A stretch of 44,885 nt of DNA from NCBI GenBank assembly GCA_029009115.1, contig JAQXJU010000015.1, positions 1 through 44,885 on the forward strand, written 5' to 3'. The stretch is from Bacteroidales bacterium (lineage in GTDB: Bacteria > Bacteroidota > Bacteroidia > Bacteroidales > UBA932). The notes beneath the pieces were generated by a model that did not search any database, was not told the origin of the DNA, and saw only the letters and a list, made by a program, of their open reading frames with translations. Position 1 is the first letter of the stretch, and each line of letters starts with the position of its first letter. The position numbers were made by a program, and so were the translations under genes. Positions 16,076-24,527 of the stretch are shown here, one piece after another.

Positions 16076-16795
16076 CTATAAGTCGTATATTCTGCATTTT
16101 GTACCGGGGAAAGCATCTTGCAGTCTTTCTGCCTGCTCCCGGTCGGCAGTCATAAGTGCCGTACTCAGTACCTCTGCATCCAGAGGGCTTCTGCTGACAA
16201 CGGTCACCAGTCTGCGACCTTCCACCGTCTCTCCTGTCAGAGGATTGAGGATATGCCCTGAATACAGGGGAGTATTGCCCGAAGTTGACATTGCTTCGTT
16301 GCGCAGTTCAATCTCGGCGACAGTCTCTATCCCCCAGGGATTGACTACCCCCACCTTCCAGCAGTCCCCGTAGGGGTGATGCCCTCTTGCGAGAATCCCC
16401 GAACCACCGAAATCGACGAATGCATCTGCAATTGCGGCTGAGTCCAGTTCTTCGGCAAAACGCTCAAGGAACCATCCCTTGGCAAAGCCTCCGAAATCGA
16501 GGCCCCGCCCTCCGAGGGTTATGTCAAAGAGACCAAAGGTCTTTCGTTGATATTCATAGGCTTGCGAAATCAATGCCCCTACTTCGTGTGAAGGCTCTTT
16601 CAGGGCTCCGTTTGCAAGGCGGCTGACTTCGCTTTCAGGGTCGAATCTTGATAGCAGCCGTTCCATCCTCCTGCCTTCGAGGCTGAGTCTCTCCCAAAGC
16701 TCGGACAGAAGCTTTTCGTCCTCTCCGATTGCGATGAATTCGAGAGCCGTCCCCATAAGCGAGGGGAGCGAGCGATGGAACAGCGTGCCGTTCAC
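16076..16795 (-). CDS. ApbE-like (FAD:protein FMN transferase family) protein, short
   Basis: 239 residues starting at GTG 16795, which directly abuts the TAA of the upstream gene. A later in-frame ATG would cut into the conserved MGT motif (residues 14-16), so GTG is preferred. Family motifs: MGTALEF, LSRFDPESEVSRLN-like SEVSRLANG, LDFGGFAKGWFLERF (FAD-binding DxGGxAKG), VDFGGSGILARG and GHILNPLTGETV. Family members attach FMN to Thr/Ser of exported redox proteins. Here no signal peptide is present, and the usual metal-binding Asp of the xDALSTA motif is Glu (AEVLSTA). No FMN-acceptor motif (DxxTGAT type) was spotted in the neighbours. Function with the oxidoreductases is therefore uncertain. 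Confidence 0.85.
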   Translation of the reverse strand: MNGTLFHRSLPSLMGTALEFIAIGEDEKLLSELWERLSLEGRRMERLLSRFDPESEVSRLANGALKEPSHEVGALISQAYEYQRKTFGLFDITLGGRGLDFGGFAKGWFLERFAEELDSAAIADAFVDFGGSGILARGHHPYGDCWKVGVVNPWGIETVAEIELRNEAMSTSGNTPLYSGHILNPLTGETVEGRRLVTVVSRSPLDAEVLSTALMTADREQAERLQDAFPGTKCRIYDL

Positions 16796-17851
16796 TTACT
16801 TGCTGGCCGCCTGCTCGGCTTTCTCGAGTGCCTTGAGAATCTTGTCGGCGTCTTTCTCTCCTGCCTTGAGGGCTGCACTCATCTTCACGGGTTTTCCTCC
16901 CTGCTTGAGGCTCATATTCGAGGCCTTCATAAAGGTGAAGATTTCGATGGTCTCTTCGGGAGATACGGGCAGGTTACCTGTCTCGTAGAAGTTGATGATG
17001 GCCTTTACGAGGGGCTTGTATCCGTCGTAGTTGCCGGCGGGGACAGCTTTCTTCTTCGAGGTGATTGCTGTTCCACCGTAAATATTGGGTCCGGTGGTAA
17101 TGGCGCGGAAGGTTCCCAGGCGGCCGTCTTCCCATACGCCAACGCAGATGTCACCCTCGCTGGAGTGAATGCGCGTAACTTCCTGGCAACCGGTTCCCAT
17201 TACTGTGAACAGGCCTTCCACTCCGTGAATTCCATAGTAGCCGAAGTCGGGGTGGGTAGGCTCGGGATGATGGGGCGAGAAGATGTCGGCACCCTTTACG
17301 TCGCCATAAACTCCGTTGCGAAGGTCCTGGTTCTGCTGGGCGAAGCGGATCGAAGACGAAGAGAAAGTCTTTGTACCGTATTTCTCGGCCAGCCTGAAGA
17401 TTGCGATGGTCTCGCCGAGCGTTGAGCCGAGGGGCTTGTCGATATAGACTTTCTTTCCGGACTTGAATACCTCGAGAGCCTGCTCGAAGTGCATTCTTCC
17501 GTCGTTGGTTTCGATGAAGATGAGGTCGGACTGGCTGATGACCTGCTCGATTGAACCGGCAATCTTTACACCGTAGTTCTGAATCTCGTCGATGTACTTG
17601 GGGATACGCGAAGCGGCAGACTCGATGGTCTGTGTTCCGTAAGGATAGGCAATCACAACCTCGTATCTAAGGACTTCAGGCTCTAAGCTCGCCTTGTCGT
17701 TGAGATACTTGGTAAAGGCAATAGAATGGGACGTGTCAAGTCCGATAATACCTATGCGGGTCACAGGAACATTGCTTGTAGCGGGCTCCTGTGCTGCTGC
17801 ACCAGCGCACAGTGCTGCGCAGGCGATGATGGTTGTAAGAAAACGTTTCAT
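16796..17851 (-). CDS. Sec-exported Gfo/Idh/MocA-like protein with atypical nucleotide loop
   Basis: A 351-residue protein with a plain Sec signal peptide (MKRFLTTIIACAALCAGAAAQ), unlike its Tat-type neighbours. The N-terminal strand RIGIIGLDTSHSIAF has GLDTSHS where GxGxxG/GxxGSRG is usual. The dehydrogenase Lys-Pro remains in KKVYIDKPLG, and HPDFGYYGIHGVEGLFTVMG forms the second-domain motif. Sec passage in an unfolded state would prevent carrying a bound cofactor, and the altered loop raises the possibility that it binds no NAD. The C-terminus is Lys/Ala-rich and helical. It is the first gene of the minus-strand operon, with a -7 box 46 bases upstream. Confidence 0.85.
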   Translation of the reverse strand: MKRFLTTIIACAALCAGAAAQEPATSNVPVTRIGIIGLDTSHSIAFTKYLNDKASLEPEVLRYEVVIAYPYGTQTIESAASRIPKYIDEIQNYGVKIAGSIEQVISQSDLIFIETNDGRMHFEQALEVFKSGKKVYIDKPLGSTLGETIAIFRLAEKYGTKTFSSSSIRFAQQNQDLRNGVYGDVKGADIFSPHHPEPTHPDFGYYGIHGVEGLFTVMGTGCQEVTRIHSSEGDICVGVWEDGRLGTFRAITTGPNIYGGTAITSKKKAVPAGNYDGYKPLVKAIINFYETGNLPVSPEETIEIFTFMKASNMSLKQGGKPVKMSAALKAGEKDADKILKALEKAEQAASK

Positions 17852-17897
17852 ATAAGTACTTATAAGTAGTTATCAGTTCTTATAACGGCAAATATCG

Positions 17898-17905
17898 CAA
17901 AGATA
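17898..17905 (-). promoter_or_regulatory. Candidate -7 box for the eight-gene oxidoreductase operon
   Basis: TATCTTTG on the minus strand matches TAnnTTTG, 46 bases before ATG 17851. A TTTG lies 15 rather than 19 bases upstream, so the -33 element is non-ideal. The leader contains several ACTTATAAGT-like short repeats. The rest of the 218-base gap up to the GH88 gene shows no gene. Confidence 0.5.
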
Positions 17906-18069
17906 ATTGTAGAATATATGCAAAAATGCGAAATACTTTTCGTCAGTTTGCGCAAAATAATTACCATCAGTTGTGCACTGGTCGGTCATTATCAGAATCA
18001 CGTTCGGGCCGCTTGGGGAGGGCGCCCATCCGTGAATGGCGAGAAGAGCACCCGCTGCAGAAAGCCTTC

Positions 18070-19254
18070 TTATTTGAGAGCTCTGCGAGTAAGAGCTTCG
18101 AGATAGTAGTAGTCGGCGTAGCTCAGGGGAACGTCAATCTCGTTTCCGTGAGGTATGCTTCCTACGCTGTGCATCAGGATGAAGTTGCCGTTGGTGCCTC
18201 TGCGGGCAAGATATGCATCGGTAGCAAGGCTCTCGACAATCTTGTCAGCCTTATGCCGGTAGCCGTTGTCGGGGCTGTAGCCTTCCAGTTCGTAGAGTGC
18301 CGAGGCGATGATGGCAGCTGCTGACGCGTCACGGGGCTCGTCGGGAATGCCTGGTGCGTCAAAATCCCAGTAGGGGACGAGGTCCTCGGGGAGTCTGGGA
18401 TGGTTGAGGATGAAGGCGGCAACCTTGCGGGCTTGCTCAAGATAGCGGGGGTCTGAGGTGTAGCGGTAGCACATGGTATATCCGTACAGGGCCCAGGCCT
18501 GTCCGCGCGACCAGGAGGACTCGTGGGCATAGCCCTGTGCGGTCTGGTGTGAGCGAACCTTGCCGGTCTCAATTTCGTAATCGACTACGTGGCAGCAGCT
18601 TGCATTTTCGCGGAAGTGGTTCTCGAGGGTCTTGTCGGCGTGCGAGACTGCAACATTCCTGAAACTCTCGTCGCCCGACAGCTTCGATGCCTCAAAGAGG
18701 AGTTCGAGATTCATCATATTGTCGATGATGACGGGGCATTCCCATCCGCGCGTGCCCTGCCAGCCCTTGTCGGCATCCCAGGACTGGATGACTCCAGCGC
18801 CGGGGCGGAAGCGGGTGCAGAGTGACTTGGCAGACTGGATAATGATGGGAATGTATTCCTGCTTGCCTGTGTCGCGGTAGCCGCGCAGGTAGCTGGAGCC
18901 AATCATAAAGCCGATGTCGTGGTGGCTGGTAAGGTACTGGACATCTTCGAGTGCCTCGGTGAACCTTTCGGCCTCGTTCTTCCACTTTTCCTCACCGGTG
19001 AGTTCGTACATGCACCAGAGTGTCCCGGGGAAGAACCCGACTCTCCAGTCCCTGTGCCCGATGTACTTGACCGAGCCGTCCTCGGTGATGGTGTTGGGGA
19101 AAAGTATCTTTCCTGTGGCGTCAATTGCGGCAATCTGGTCGCTCAGCATTGCAGATGCCGTGTCTGTGACTGTCTTTATTACGGGGTCCTGAGCTTTGCA
19201 GGAAACAAGCGCTACAGCGACTGCCGCAGCAACAAGATGAAGTGAAGTTCTCAT
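18070..19254 (-). CDS. Glycoside hydrolase family 88 lipoprotein (unsaturated uronyl hydrolase)
   Basis: A 394-residue enzyme with a lipoprotein signal (VALVSC, Cys19), so probably anchored in the periplasm or outer membrane. The alpha/alpha six-barrel has the GH88 landmarks: HRDWRVGFFPGTLW near residue 67, SHHDIGFMIG with Asp113, IIDNMMNLELL with Asp178 as the probable general acid/base, and SSWSRGQAWALYG. GH88 removes 4,5-unsaturated uronic acids from lyase-produced oligosaccharides (pectin, glycosaminoglycans, ulvan). No polysaccharide lyase is adjacent, although the beta-helix lipoprotein near the left edge may be one. It has its own promoter, squeezed into the 47 bases after lepA. Confidence 0.93.
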   Translation of the reverse strand: MRTSLHLVAAAVAVALVSCKAQDPVIKTVTDTASAMLSDQIAAIDATGKILFPNTITEDGSVKYIGHRDWRVGFFPGTLWCMYELTGEEKWKNEAERFTEALEDVQYLTSHHDIGFMIGSSYLRGYRDTGKQEYIPIIIQSAKSLCTRFRPGAGVIQSWDADKGWQGTRGWECPVIIDNMMNLELLFEASKLSGDESFRNVAVSHADKTLENHFRENASCCHVVDYEIETGKVRSHQTAQGYAHESSWSRGQAWALYGYTMCYRYTSDPRYLEQARKVAAFILNHPRLPEDLVPYWDFDAPGIPDEPRDASAAAIIASALYELEGYSPDNGYRHKADKIVESLATDAYLARRGTNGNFILMHSVGSIPHGNEIDVPLSYADYYYLEALTRRALK

Positions 19255-19261
19255 AATGCCC

Positions 19262-19293
19262 CAAATATAGGAATTCCCCCGAAATTATTCAAA
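19262..19293 (-). promoter_or_regulatory. Promoter of the GH88 gene
   Basis: TTTG (19293-19290), 20 bases, then TATATTTG (19269-19262) matches the Bacteroidetes -33/-7 pattern. The -7 box ends only seven bases before ATG 19254, so the mRNA should be leaderless or nearly so. The whole promoter fits between the lepA stop and the GH88 start. Confidence 0.75.
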
Positions 19294-19301
19294 GGAGAGG
19301 A

Positions 19302-21095
19302 CTAGTCCAGCTTCAGTACGGCCATAAAAGCAGACTGGGGAACCTGAACCGTGCCTATCTGGCGCATGCGCTTCTTTCCTTCCTTCTGCTTTTCAAGCAG
19401 TTTGCGCTTTCGGGACACGTCGCCTCCGTAGCATTTGGCAATTACGTCCTTGCGTACCTGCTTGACTGTCTCGCGGGCTATGATCTTGGCTCCGATCGCC
19501 GCCTGGATAGGGATGTCGAACTGCTGGCGTGGGATAAGTTCCTTGAGCTTCTCGCACATCCTGCGCCCGAAGCTGTAGGCGTTGTCCTCGTGGATGAGGG
19601 TCGAAAGGGCGTCGGCGGGGTCTCCGTTAAGGAGTATGTCCAGCTTGACGAGCTTTGCGCTCCGGTAGCCGGTGATGTGGTAGTCGAATGAGGCATATCC
19701 GCGCGAAATGGTCTTGAGCTTGTCGTAGAAATCGAAGACTATCTCGCTCAGGGGCATATCGTAGTTCAGCTCCACCCTGTCGGCGGTTATATAGTGCTGG
19801 CTTACGAGGGTCCCCCTCCTGTCGAGGCAGAGTTTCATAATGGGTCCGAAGTATTCGCTCTTCGAGATAATCTGCGCCCTGATGAACGGCTCCTCGATGT
19901 GGTCGATGAGGGTGGGGGCGGGGAGTCCCGAGGGGTTGTGGACATCAATTACCTCTCCCTGAGTGGTATATACCTTGTACTGGACATTGGGCACAGTAGT
20001 AATCACATCCATGTCGAACTCCCTGAACAGCCTCTCCTGAACTATCTCGAGATGAAGAAGGCCGAGGAAGCCGCAGCGAAATCCCGATCCCAGTGCCAGC
20101 GACGATTCGGGCTCATAGACGAAGGAAGCGTCGTTGAGCTGGAATTTCTCAAGTACGGTGCGGAGTTCCTCAAACTTGTCGGCCTGCACGGGATACATAC
20201 CTGCGAAGACCATAGGCTTTACCTCTTCGAATCCGGCAATGGCCTCGCTGCAGGGGGTCTCTACCGAGGTGATGGTATCTCCGACTTTGACCTCGGCGGC
20301 GCTCTTGATGCCTGTAATCATATAACCCACATCGCCGCATCCGACTTCGGATTCTGGTATCAGTTTCATCTTCAGGGCTCCGATTTCTTCGACGTCATAT
20401 TCCTTGCCGGTGGCGAAGAACTTGACTTTCTGGCCCTTGCGTACAGTTCCGTTCTTAATCTTGAAGTAGGCTATCACTCCCCTGAAGGGATTGAACACCG
20501 AGTCGAAGATCAGAGCCTGGAGTGGCGCTGAAGGGTCTCCTCCGGGGGCTGGAATCTTCTCTACAATGGCATCCAGAATGGGTGGCACGCCCTCGCCGGT
20601 GCGGGCTGACACGCGGAAGATATCGTCGGGGTCGCAGCCCAGAAGGTCGCATATTTCGTCCGAGACCAGTTCGGGCTGGGCGGAATCCATATCTATCTTG
20701 TTCATCACGGGGATAATCTCAAGCCCGTGGTCTATAGCCATATAGAGGTTGGAAATGGTCTGGGCCTGCACACCCTGCGATGCATCGACCACCAGCAGGG
20801 CACCCTCGCAAGAGGCGATCGAGCGCGATACCTCGTAGCTGAAGTCCACGTGGCCCGGAGTGTCGATAAGGTTGAGGCGGTAGCTCTCTCCTTTATATGA
20901 GTAGCTCATCTGGATGGCGTGGCTCTTGATGGTGATGCCTTTTTCCTTTTCGAGGTCCATATCGTCAAGGACCTGGTTCTCCATCTCGCGCGCACCGAGG
21001 GTGCTCGTCAGTTCGAGCAGCCTGTCGGCCAGGGTTGACTTGCCGTGGTCGATGTGAGCTATGATGCAAAAGTTGCGAATATTTTTCATTTCCAT
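19302..21095 (-). CDS. lepA: Elongation factor 4 (LepA), back-translocating GTPase
   Basis: A 597-residue translational GTPase of normal LepA length. ATG 21095 or 21089 is the start; an in-frame TTG at 21107 lies inside the -7 box. G-domain motifs are intact: [16 protein letters not shown] (P-loop), [14 protein letters not shown] (switch I), [12 protein letters not shown] (switch II) and NKIDM. The C-terminus has the LepA-specific [24 protein letters not shown] and [23 protein letters not shown]. It remodels stalled ribosomes in the cytoplasm. It is transcribed divergently from the transketolase genes, with a promoter overlapping theirs. Confidence 0.98.
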   Translation of the reverse strand: MEMKNIRNFCIIAHIDHGKSTLADRLLELTSTLGAREMENQVLDDMDLEKEKGITIKSHAIQMSYSYKGESYRLNLIDTPGHVDFSYEVSRSIASCEGALLVVDASQGVQAQTISNLYMAIDHGLEIIPVMNKIDMDSAQPELVSDEICDLLGCDPDDIFRVSARTGEGVPPILDAIVEKIPAPGGDPSAPLQALIFDSVFNPFRGVIAYFKIKNGTVRKGQKVKFFATGKEYDVEEIGALKMKLIPESEVGCGDVGYMITGIKSAAEVKVGDTITSVETPCSEAIAGFEEVKPMVFAGMYPVQADKFEELRTVLEKFQLNDASFVYEPESSLALGSGFRCGFLGLLHLEIVQERLFREFDMDVITTVPNVQYKVYTTQGEVIDVHNPSGLPAPTLIDHIEEPFIRAQIISKSEYFGPIMKLCLDRRGTLVSQHYITADRVELNYDMPLSEIVFDFYDKLKTISRGYASFDYHITGYRSAKLVKLDILLNGDPADALSTLIHEDNAYSFGRRMCEKLKELIPRQQFDIPIQAAIGAKIIARETVKQVRKDVIAKCYGGDVSRKRKLLEKQKEGKKRMRQIGTVQVPQSAFMAVLKLD

Positions 21096-21104
21096 AACCG
21101 CTTG

Positions 21105-21134
21105 CAAAGATAAGCCAAATATTTTTTACCTTTG
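21105..21134. promoter_or_regulatory. Divergent -7 boxes between lepA and transketolase
   Basis: The minus strand has TATCTTTG at 21112-21105, nine bases before the lepA ATG. The plus strand has TACCTTTG at 21127-21134, 27 bases before the transketolase ATG. Neither has a clean TTTG at the -33 position. The two boxes are 14 bases apart, so the polymerases would compete for overlapping -33 regions. Confidence 0.55.
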
Positions 21135-21161
21135 TACGATTCGAAAACCAATATCTTTAGT

Positions 21162-21998
21162 ATGAATATAGAAGAACTCTCAAACATTTCCTCTCAAGTC
21201 CGCCGCGACATTGTCAGGATGGTTACTGCCGCAAAGTCCGGCCACCCGGGCGGATCTATGGGCATAGCCGACGTTATGACTGCGCTCTATTTCTCGGTGA
21301 TGAACCACAGCCCCGAAAACTGGAAGCGCAACGGTCAGGGCCAGGACGTGTTCATCCTCTCGGCAGGGCATCTTGCCCCCGTTTATTATTCGGTCCTTGC
21401 AAGAAGCGGCTACTTCCCCGTAAGCGAGTTGGGAACCCTGCGCAAGTTCGGCTCCAGGCTTCAGGGACACCCTTGTGTGACTGACTCTCTGCCCGGCGTG
21501 TTCAAGCCCAGCGGTTCGCTCGGCCAGGGCCTGTCGGTAGCTGCAGGAATAGCCCTCGGCAAGAAGATGGACTCCGACCCCGGACGCGTGTTCTGCCTGT
21601 GCGGTGACGGTGAAAGCGAGGAAGGACAGATATGGGAAGCAGGTATGTGGGCCCAGCATCACAAGGTTGACAATCTCATCGCTTTTACCGACTGGAACGG
21701 CCAGCAGATAGACGGTCCCATCACGAGCATCACAGGAGTCGAGGATCTTACCGAAAAGTGGGCAGCCTTCGGCTGGGATGTCATCATCGCCGACGGCCAC
21801 GACTTCACGAGCATACTCGATGCATTCAAGCTTGCCGGCAATGCCAACGGCAAACCCAAGATGATACTCTTCAAGACCGAGATGGGTCACGGAGTTGACT
21901 TTATGGCCGGCACCCACGAGTGGCACGGAAAGGCCCCGTCGGCAGAGCAGTGCGAGAAGGCTCTCGCCCAGTTGAAAGAAACCTTAGGAGATTACTAG
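21162..21998 (+). CDS. Transketolase, N-terminal (thiamine-diphosphate) subunit
   Basis: 278 residues starting at ATG 21162; the open frame reaches an upstream TTG that lies in promoter sequence. It has the transketolase N-half: AAKSGHPGGSMGIADVMTALYF, ILSAGHLAPVYYSVLA, GSLGQGLSVAAGIALG and the thiamine-diphosphate/Mg motif GDGESEEGQIWEAGMWA. LIAFTDWNGQQIDG follows, where Asn supplies a metal ligand. It forms a two-subunit transketolase with the next gene (two bases away) for the non-oxidative pentose phosphate pathway. Split transketolases are known in archaea and various anaerobes. Confidence 0.95.
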   Translation: MNIEELSNISSQVRRDIVRMVTAAKSGHPGGSMGIADVMTALYFSVMNHSPENWKRNGQGQDVFILSAGHLAPVYYSVLARSGYFPVSELGTLRKFGSRLQGHPCVTDSLPGVFKPSGSLGQGLSVAAGIALGKKMDSDPGRVFCLCGDGESEEGQIWEAGMWAQHHKVDNLIAFTDWNGQQIDGPITSITGVEDLTEKWAAFGWDVIIADGHDFTSILDAFKLAGNANGKPKMILFKTEMGHGVDFMAGTHEWHGKAPSAEQCEKALAQLKETLGDY

Positions 21999-21999
21999 T

Positions 22000-22953
22000 A
22001 TGAAGAAATATACAGATACAGGCAAGATCGATACCCGCAGCGGTTTCGGTGAGGGACTGCTTCTTGCAGGACGCGAGAATGACAAGGTTCTTGCCCTTAC
22101 GGCAGACCTCAAGGGCTCACTGAAGATGGGGGCCTTTGCCAAAGAATTCCCCGAGCGCTTCATCCAGTGCGGAATAGCCGAATCAAATATGGTAGGAGTT
22201 GCTGCAGGACTCGCCATTACAGGCAAGGTCCCCTTCATCGGCTCCTTTGCCGAGTTTGTTACGGGGCGCGTCTATGACCAGCTCCGCCAGGAGGTTGCCT
22301 ATGGGCATACCAATGTCAAGATAGCCTCTTCCCACGCCGGAATCACCCTCGGCGAAGACGGTGCCACCCACCAGACTATGGAAGATATCGCCCTTATGCG
22401 TGCCCTTCCCGGAATGACTGTGATAGTGCCCTGCGACTATAACCAGACCAAGAATGCCACCATCGCAGCCGCCCGTTTTGACGGCCCTGTATATCTTCGT
22501 TTCGGCCGTCCTGCGGTTCCTAACTTCACCGGGGCCGACGAACCCTTCGAGATTGGCCGTATTTACAACCTCAACCCTGGCAAGGATGTCACTATCGTAG
22601 CCTGCGGTCACCTCGTGTGGGAGGCTCTGGGCGCAGCCGCTCTTCTCGAAGAGGAGGGAATCAGTGCGGAGGTTCTCAATGCCGCCACCATCAAGCCCCT
22701 GGATACCAAGACCCTGCTTGAGAGTGTCTCCAAAACAGGATGCGTGGTAGTTGCAGAGGAACACAATATGGCAGGTGGCCTTTCGGAGGCAGTTGCCGGA
22801 GTTCTTGCGGCCTCGAAGCCTTCTCCTGTTGAGTTTGTCAACGGAGGAGACCGTTTCGGCCAGTCGGGTACTCCCGCTGAACTGATGAAGGCATACGGGC
22901 TCGATGCCCCTACACTTGCCCAGGCTGCAAAACGCGCCATTGCCCGGAAGTAA
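22000..22953 (+). CDS. Transketolase, C-terminal subunit
   Basis: 317 residues with the pyrimidine-binding and C-terminal domains. Motifs include RSGFGEGLLLAGREN, FPERFIQCGIAESNMVGVAAGLA (containing the Glu that activates the thiazolium cofactor), SHAGITLGEDGATHQTMEDIA and PVYLRFGRPAVP. The C-terminal domain ends in VAEEHNMAGGLSEAVAG and GQSGTPAELMKAYG. It starts one base after the stop of the N-terminal subunit, so equal synthesis is expected. A terminator follows. Confidence 0.95.
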   Translation: MKKYTDTGKIDTRSGFGEGLLLAGRENDKVLALTADLKGSLKMGAFAKEFPERFIQCGIAESNMVGVAAGLAITGKVPFIGSFAEFVTGRVYDQLRQEVAYGHTNVKIASSHAGITLGEDGATHQTMEDIALMRALPGMTVIVPCDYNQTKNATIAAARFDGPVYLRFGRPAVPNFTGADEPFEIGRIYNLNPGKDVTIVACGHLVWEALGAAALLEEEGISAEVLNAATIKPLDTKTLLESVSKTGCVVVAEEHNMAGGLSEAVAGVLAASKPSPVEFVNGGDRFGQSGTPAELMKAYGLDAPTLAQAAKRAIARK

Positions 22954-22976
22954 GTGATTAGTAATTGAATTTGAAG

Positions 22977-23003
22977 GAGGGTGACAATGTCATCCTCTTT
23001 TTT
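22977..23003 (+). terminator. Intrinsic terminator after the transketolase genes
   Basis: GAGGGTGAC (22977-22985) pairs with GTCATCCTC (22989-22997), with one G-U pair and a three-base loop, followed by six T (22998-23003). Confidence 0.85.
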
Positions 23004-23041
23004 GATTAAACCTTTGCTGCTGACCGGTGTCAAAACAGGCG

Positions 23042-23545
23042 ATGATTTCAGAAAGGGAAGAATATTTCAACAGCCTCGTGCGCGACTACAGCGAGCGGCT
23101 ATACAGGCACGTCCGCAGCATTGTGGGCTCGCACGAGGATGCTGATGACCTTATGCAGGACATATACATAAAGGTATGGCATTCCCTGTCATCGTTCAGA
23201 GGCGAGTCATCGGCATTCACCTGGCTCTGGAGAATAGCTACCAATATGGCCTTGAACCACCTCAGGGCGCAGAGCATACGCCAGCGTTTCGCTTTTTCAG
23301 CAAAGCAGGATGCAGGCACGGTCTCGACCTCAGACACCCTTGAAGGAGATGAAATCGAAAGGAGGCTCTCGAAGGCCCTGTCTTCGCTGCCTCCAAAACA
23401 GAGGGCGGTGTTTTGTATGCGCTATTTCGAGGAACTTTCCTACGAGGAGATAGCAGCCGTCACCGGAACCTCCGAAGGGGCACTCAAGGCCTCGTATCAT
23501 ATAGCACAGAATAAGGTCAAACAGATTGTTACAGATTTTTTTTAA
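23042..23545 (+). CDS. ECF-type RNA polymerase sigma factor
   Basis: 167 residues from ATG 23042; an upstream in-frame GTG at 23027 is less likely. Sigma region 2 spans about residues 5-70 (YSERLYRHVRSIVGSHEDADDLMQDIYIKVWHSL, then FTWLWRIATNMALNHLR). Region 4 is near residues 105-160 (LSSLPPKQRAVFCMRYFEELSYEEIAAV, SEGALKASYHIAQNKV). It directs polymerase to a stress-type regulon. The next two genes, a small single-helix membrane protein and a Spy-like periplasmic protein, are close by and fit an envelope-stress module. No classical zinc-type anti-sigma factor is present. Confidence 0.93.
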   Translation: MISEREEYFNSLVRDYSERLYRHVRSIVGSHEDADDLMQDIYIKVWHSLSSFRGESSAFTWLWRIATNMALNHLRAQSIRQRFAFSAKQDAGTVSTSDTLEGDEIERRLSKALSSLPPKQRAVFCMRYFEELSYEEIAAVTGTSEGALKASYHIAQNKVKQIVTDFF

Positions 23546-23579
23546 ACCTTGGCGCGGGCTTGGCGTCTAACAATACGAA

Positions 23580-23861
23580 ATGAGCAAAACAGTTAAATAC
23601 AGGGTTCCAGAGGGTTACTTTGAAGATTTGCAGACCCGGCTGATGCAGATTCCTTCCGCGGAGGGATTTCGCAGAACAAGTCACTCCGGCAGGATGGTCA
23701 GGTACCTGGCCATAGTGGCCTCGGTGGCGGCAGGGGTTCTGATAGGAACTACGCTCGCACAACGGCAGGACGCTGCCGGAGCGGACGAATCCGAAATCGT
23801 GGAGTATCTCATCGAATCCGGTACTACCCTTGCCCAAATTGTTTATTCAATGGAACAGTAG
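23580..23861 (+). CDS. Small single-pass membrane protein, possible anti-sigma factor
   Basis: A 93-residue protein with a cytoplasmic N-terminus of about 38 residues (MSKTVKYRVPEGYFEDLQ), one transmembrane helix (about residues 40-60, MVRYLAIVASVAAGVLIG) and a short acidic periplasmic tail ending IVYSMEQ. The PEGYFE segment is typical of small Bacteroidetes proteins encoded after ECF sigma factors. Its size and topology fit a minimal anti-sigma factor or sensor. It has no HxxxCxxC zinc motif. It starts 34 bases after the sigma gene and ends four bases before the Spy-like gene. Confidence 0.7.
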   Translation: MSKTVKYRVPEGYFEDLQTRLMQIPSAEGFRRTSHSGRMVRYLAIVASVAAGVLIGTTLAQRQDAAGADESEIVEYLIESGTTLAQIVYSMEQ

Positions 23862-23865
23862 GATT

Positions 23866-24372
23866 ATGAAGAAGTTTTTCACACTCGCAATTATGGCAGC
23901 TGTCGCGTTGACGGCGTCAGCCCAGCCCAAGACCCGTAACGGAATGTCAGAGAAGATGCACGCCGAAAAGGTGGCTTTCATTACCAGTTTCGTAGGTCTG
24001 ACTCCTGAAGAGGCTCAAGATTTCTGGCCGGTTTACAACAAGTTCGAAGCTGAAATTCACGAAAAGATGAAAGCCGAACGCGATGCATACAAGGCACTCT
24101 CCAAAGCGGTGGCCGACAATGCTGCCGAGGCAGAAATCAAGGCACTCAGCAAAGCTTATATCGAGGCCGGCAGCAAGAAACTTGACAGGATGGCCGTCTT
24201 TGAGGAGTACTGCAAGATACTCCCTGCAGACAAGGCTGCCAAGGTTCTGCTCAGCGACGAAAGATTCCGCAGGATGCAGATTTCTCGTCTCGGAAATAAC
24301 AAAGGACCGAAACACGAACAATGCGACCGCAAGCCTCAAGCCCCCAAACGGGAAACCGCTCCATCCCGTTGA
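23866..24372 (+). CDS. Spy/CpxP-like periplasmic protein
   Basis: 168 residues from ATG 23866, where a Sec signal begins (MKKFFTLAIMAAVALTASA). The mature part is helical, with LTPEEAQDFWPVYNKFEAE, the Bacteroidetes form of the LTxxQ motif, and a second element ILPADKAAKVLLSDERFRR. Proteins of this type act as periplasmic chaperones or stress sensors. The tail after about residue 145 is basic and low in complexity (KHEQCDRKPQAPKRE). It is third in the sigma-factor operon and is probably both target and feedback component. Confidence 0.82.
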   Translation: MKKFFTLAIMAAVALTASAQPKTRNGMSEKMHAEKVAFITSFVGLTPEEAQDFWPVYNKFEAEIHEKMKAERDAYKALSKAVADNAAEAEIKALSKAYIEAGSKKLDRMAVFEEYCKILPADKAAKVLLSDERFRRMQISRLGNNKGPKHEQCDRKPQAPKRETAPSR

Positions 24373-24434
24373 CTCTATCCCTGATTGGTTATCAAAGTAA
24401 GGATCTTCAAGAATTCAAATAGGAGCATACGATG

Positions 24435-24470
24435 GAGGGACGCCGTGAGGCATCCCTCTTTTCGATTTTT
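24435..24470 (+). terminator. Intrinsic terminator after the sigma-factor operon
   Basis: GAGGGACGCC (24435-24444) pairs with GGCATCCCTC (24449-24458), with one internal mismatch and a GTGA loop. A T-rich tail follows (CTTTTCGATTTTTT). Confidence 0.8.
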
Positions 24471-24504
24471 TGCGCTGATTGAAGCTTTATTTGCGCTGAT
24501 TGAA
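24469..24504 (+). repeat. 15-base tandem direct repeat, likely operator
   Basis: TTTGCGCTGATTGAA occurs identically at 24469-24483 and 24490-24504. The starts are 21 bases apart, close to two helical turns, so both copies face the same side of the DNA. The copies centre about 44 and 65 bases upstream of the start expected from the -7 box at 24528. This is the geometry of an activator-binding site. The first copy borders the previous terminator. Confidence 0.7.
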
Positions 24505-24527
24505 TAGGAATCGGAAAGCAAGATTGT

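Noticed and set aside
17918..18106. Small genes in the 218-base gap between the operon promoter and the GH88 gene
   Set aside because: The frames run into the GH88 gene antisense, have no start signal and give a basic product with no pattern. I see nothing else in this gap apart from the -7 box.
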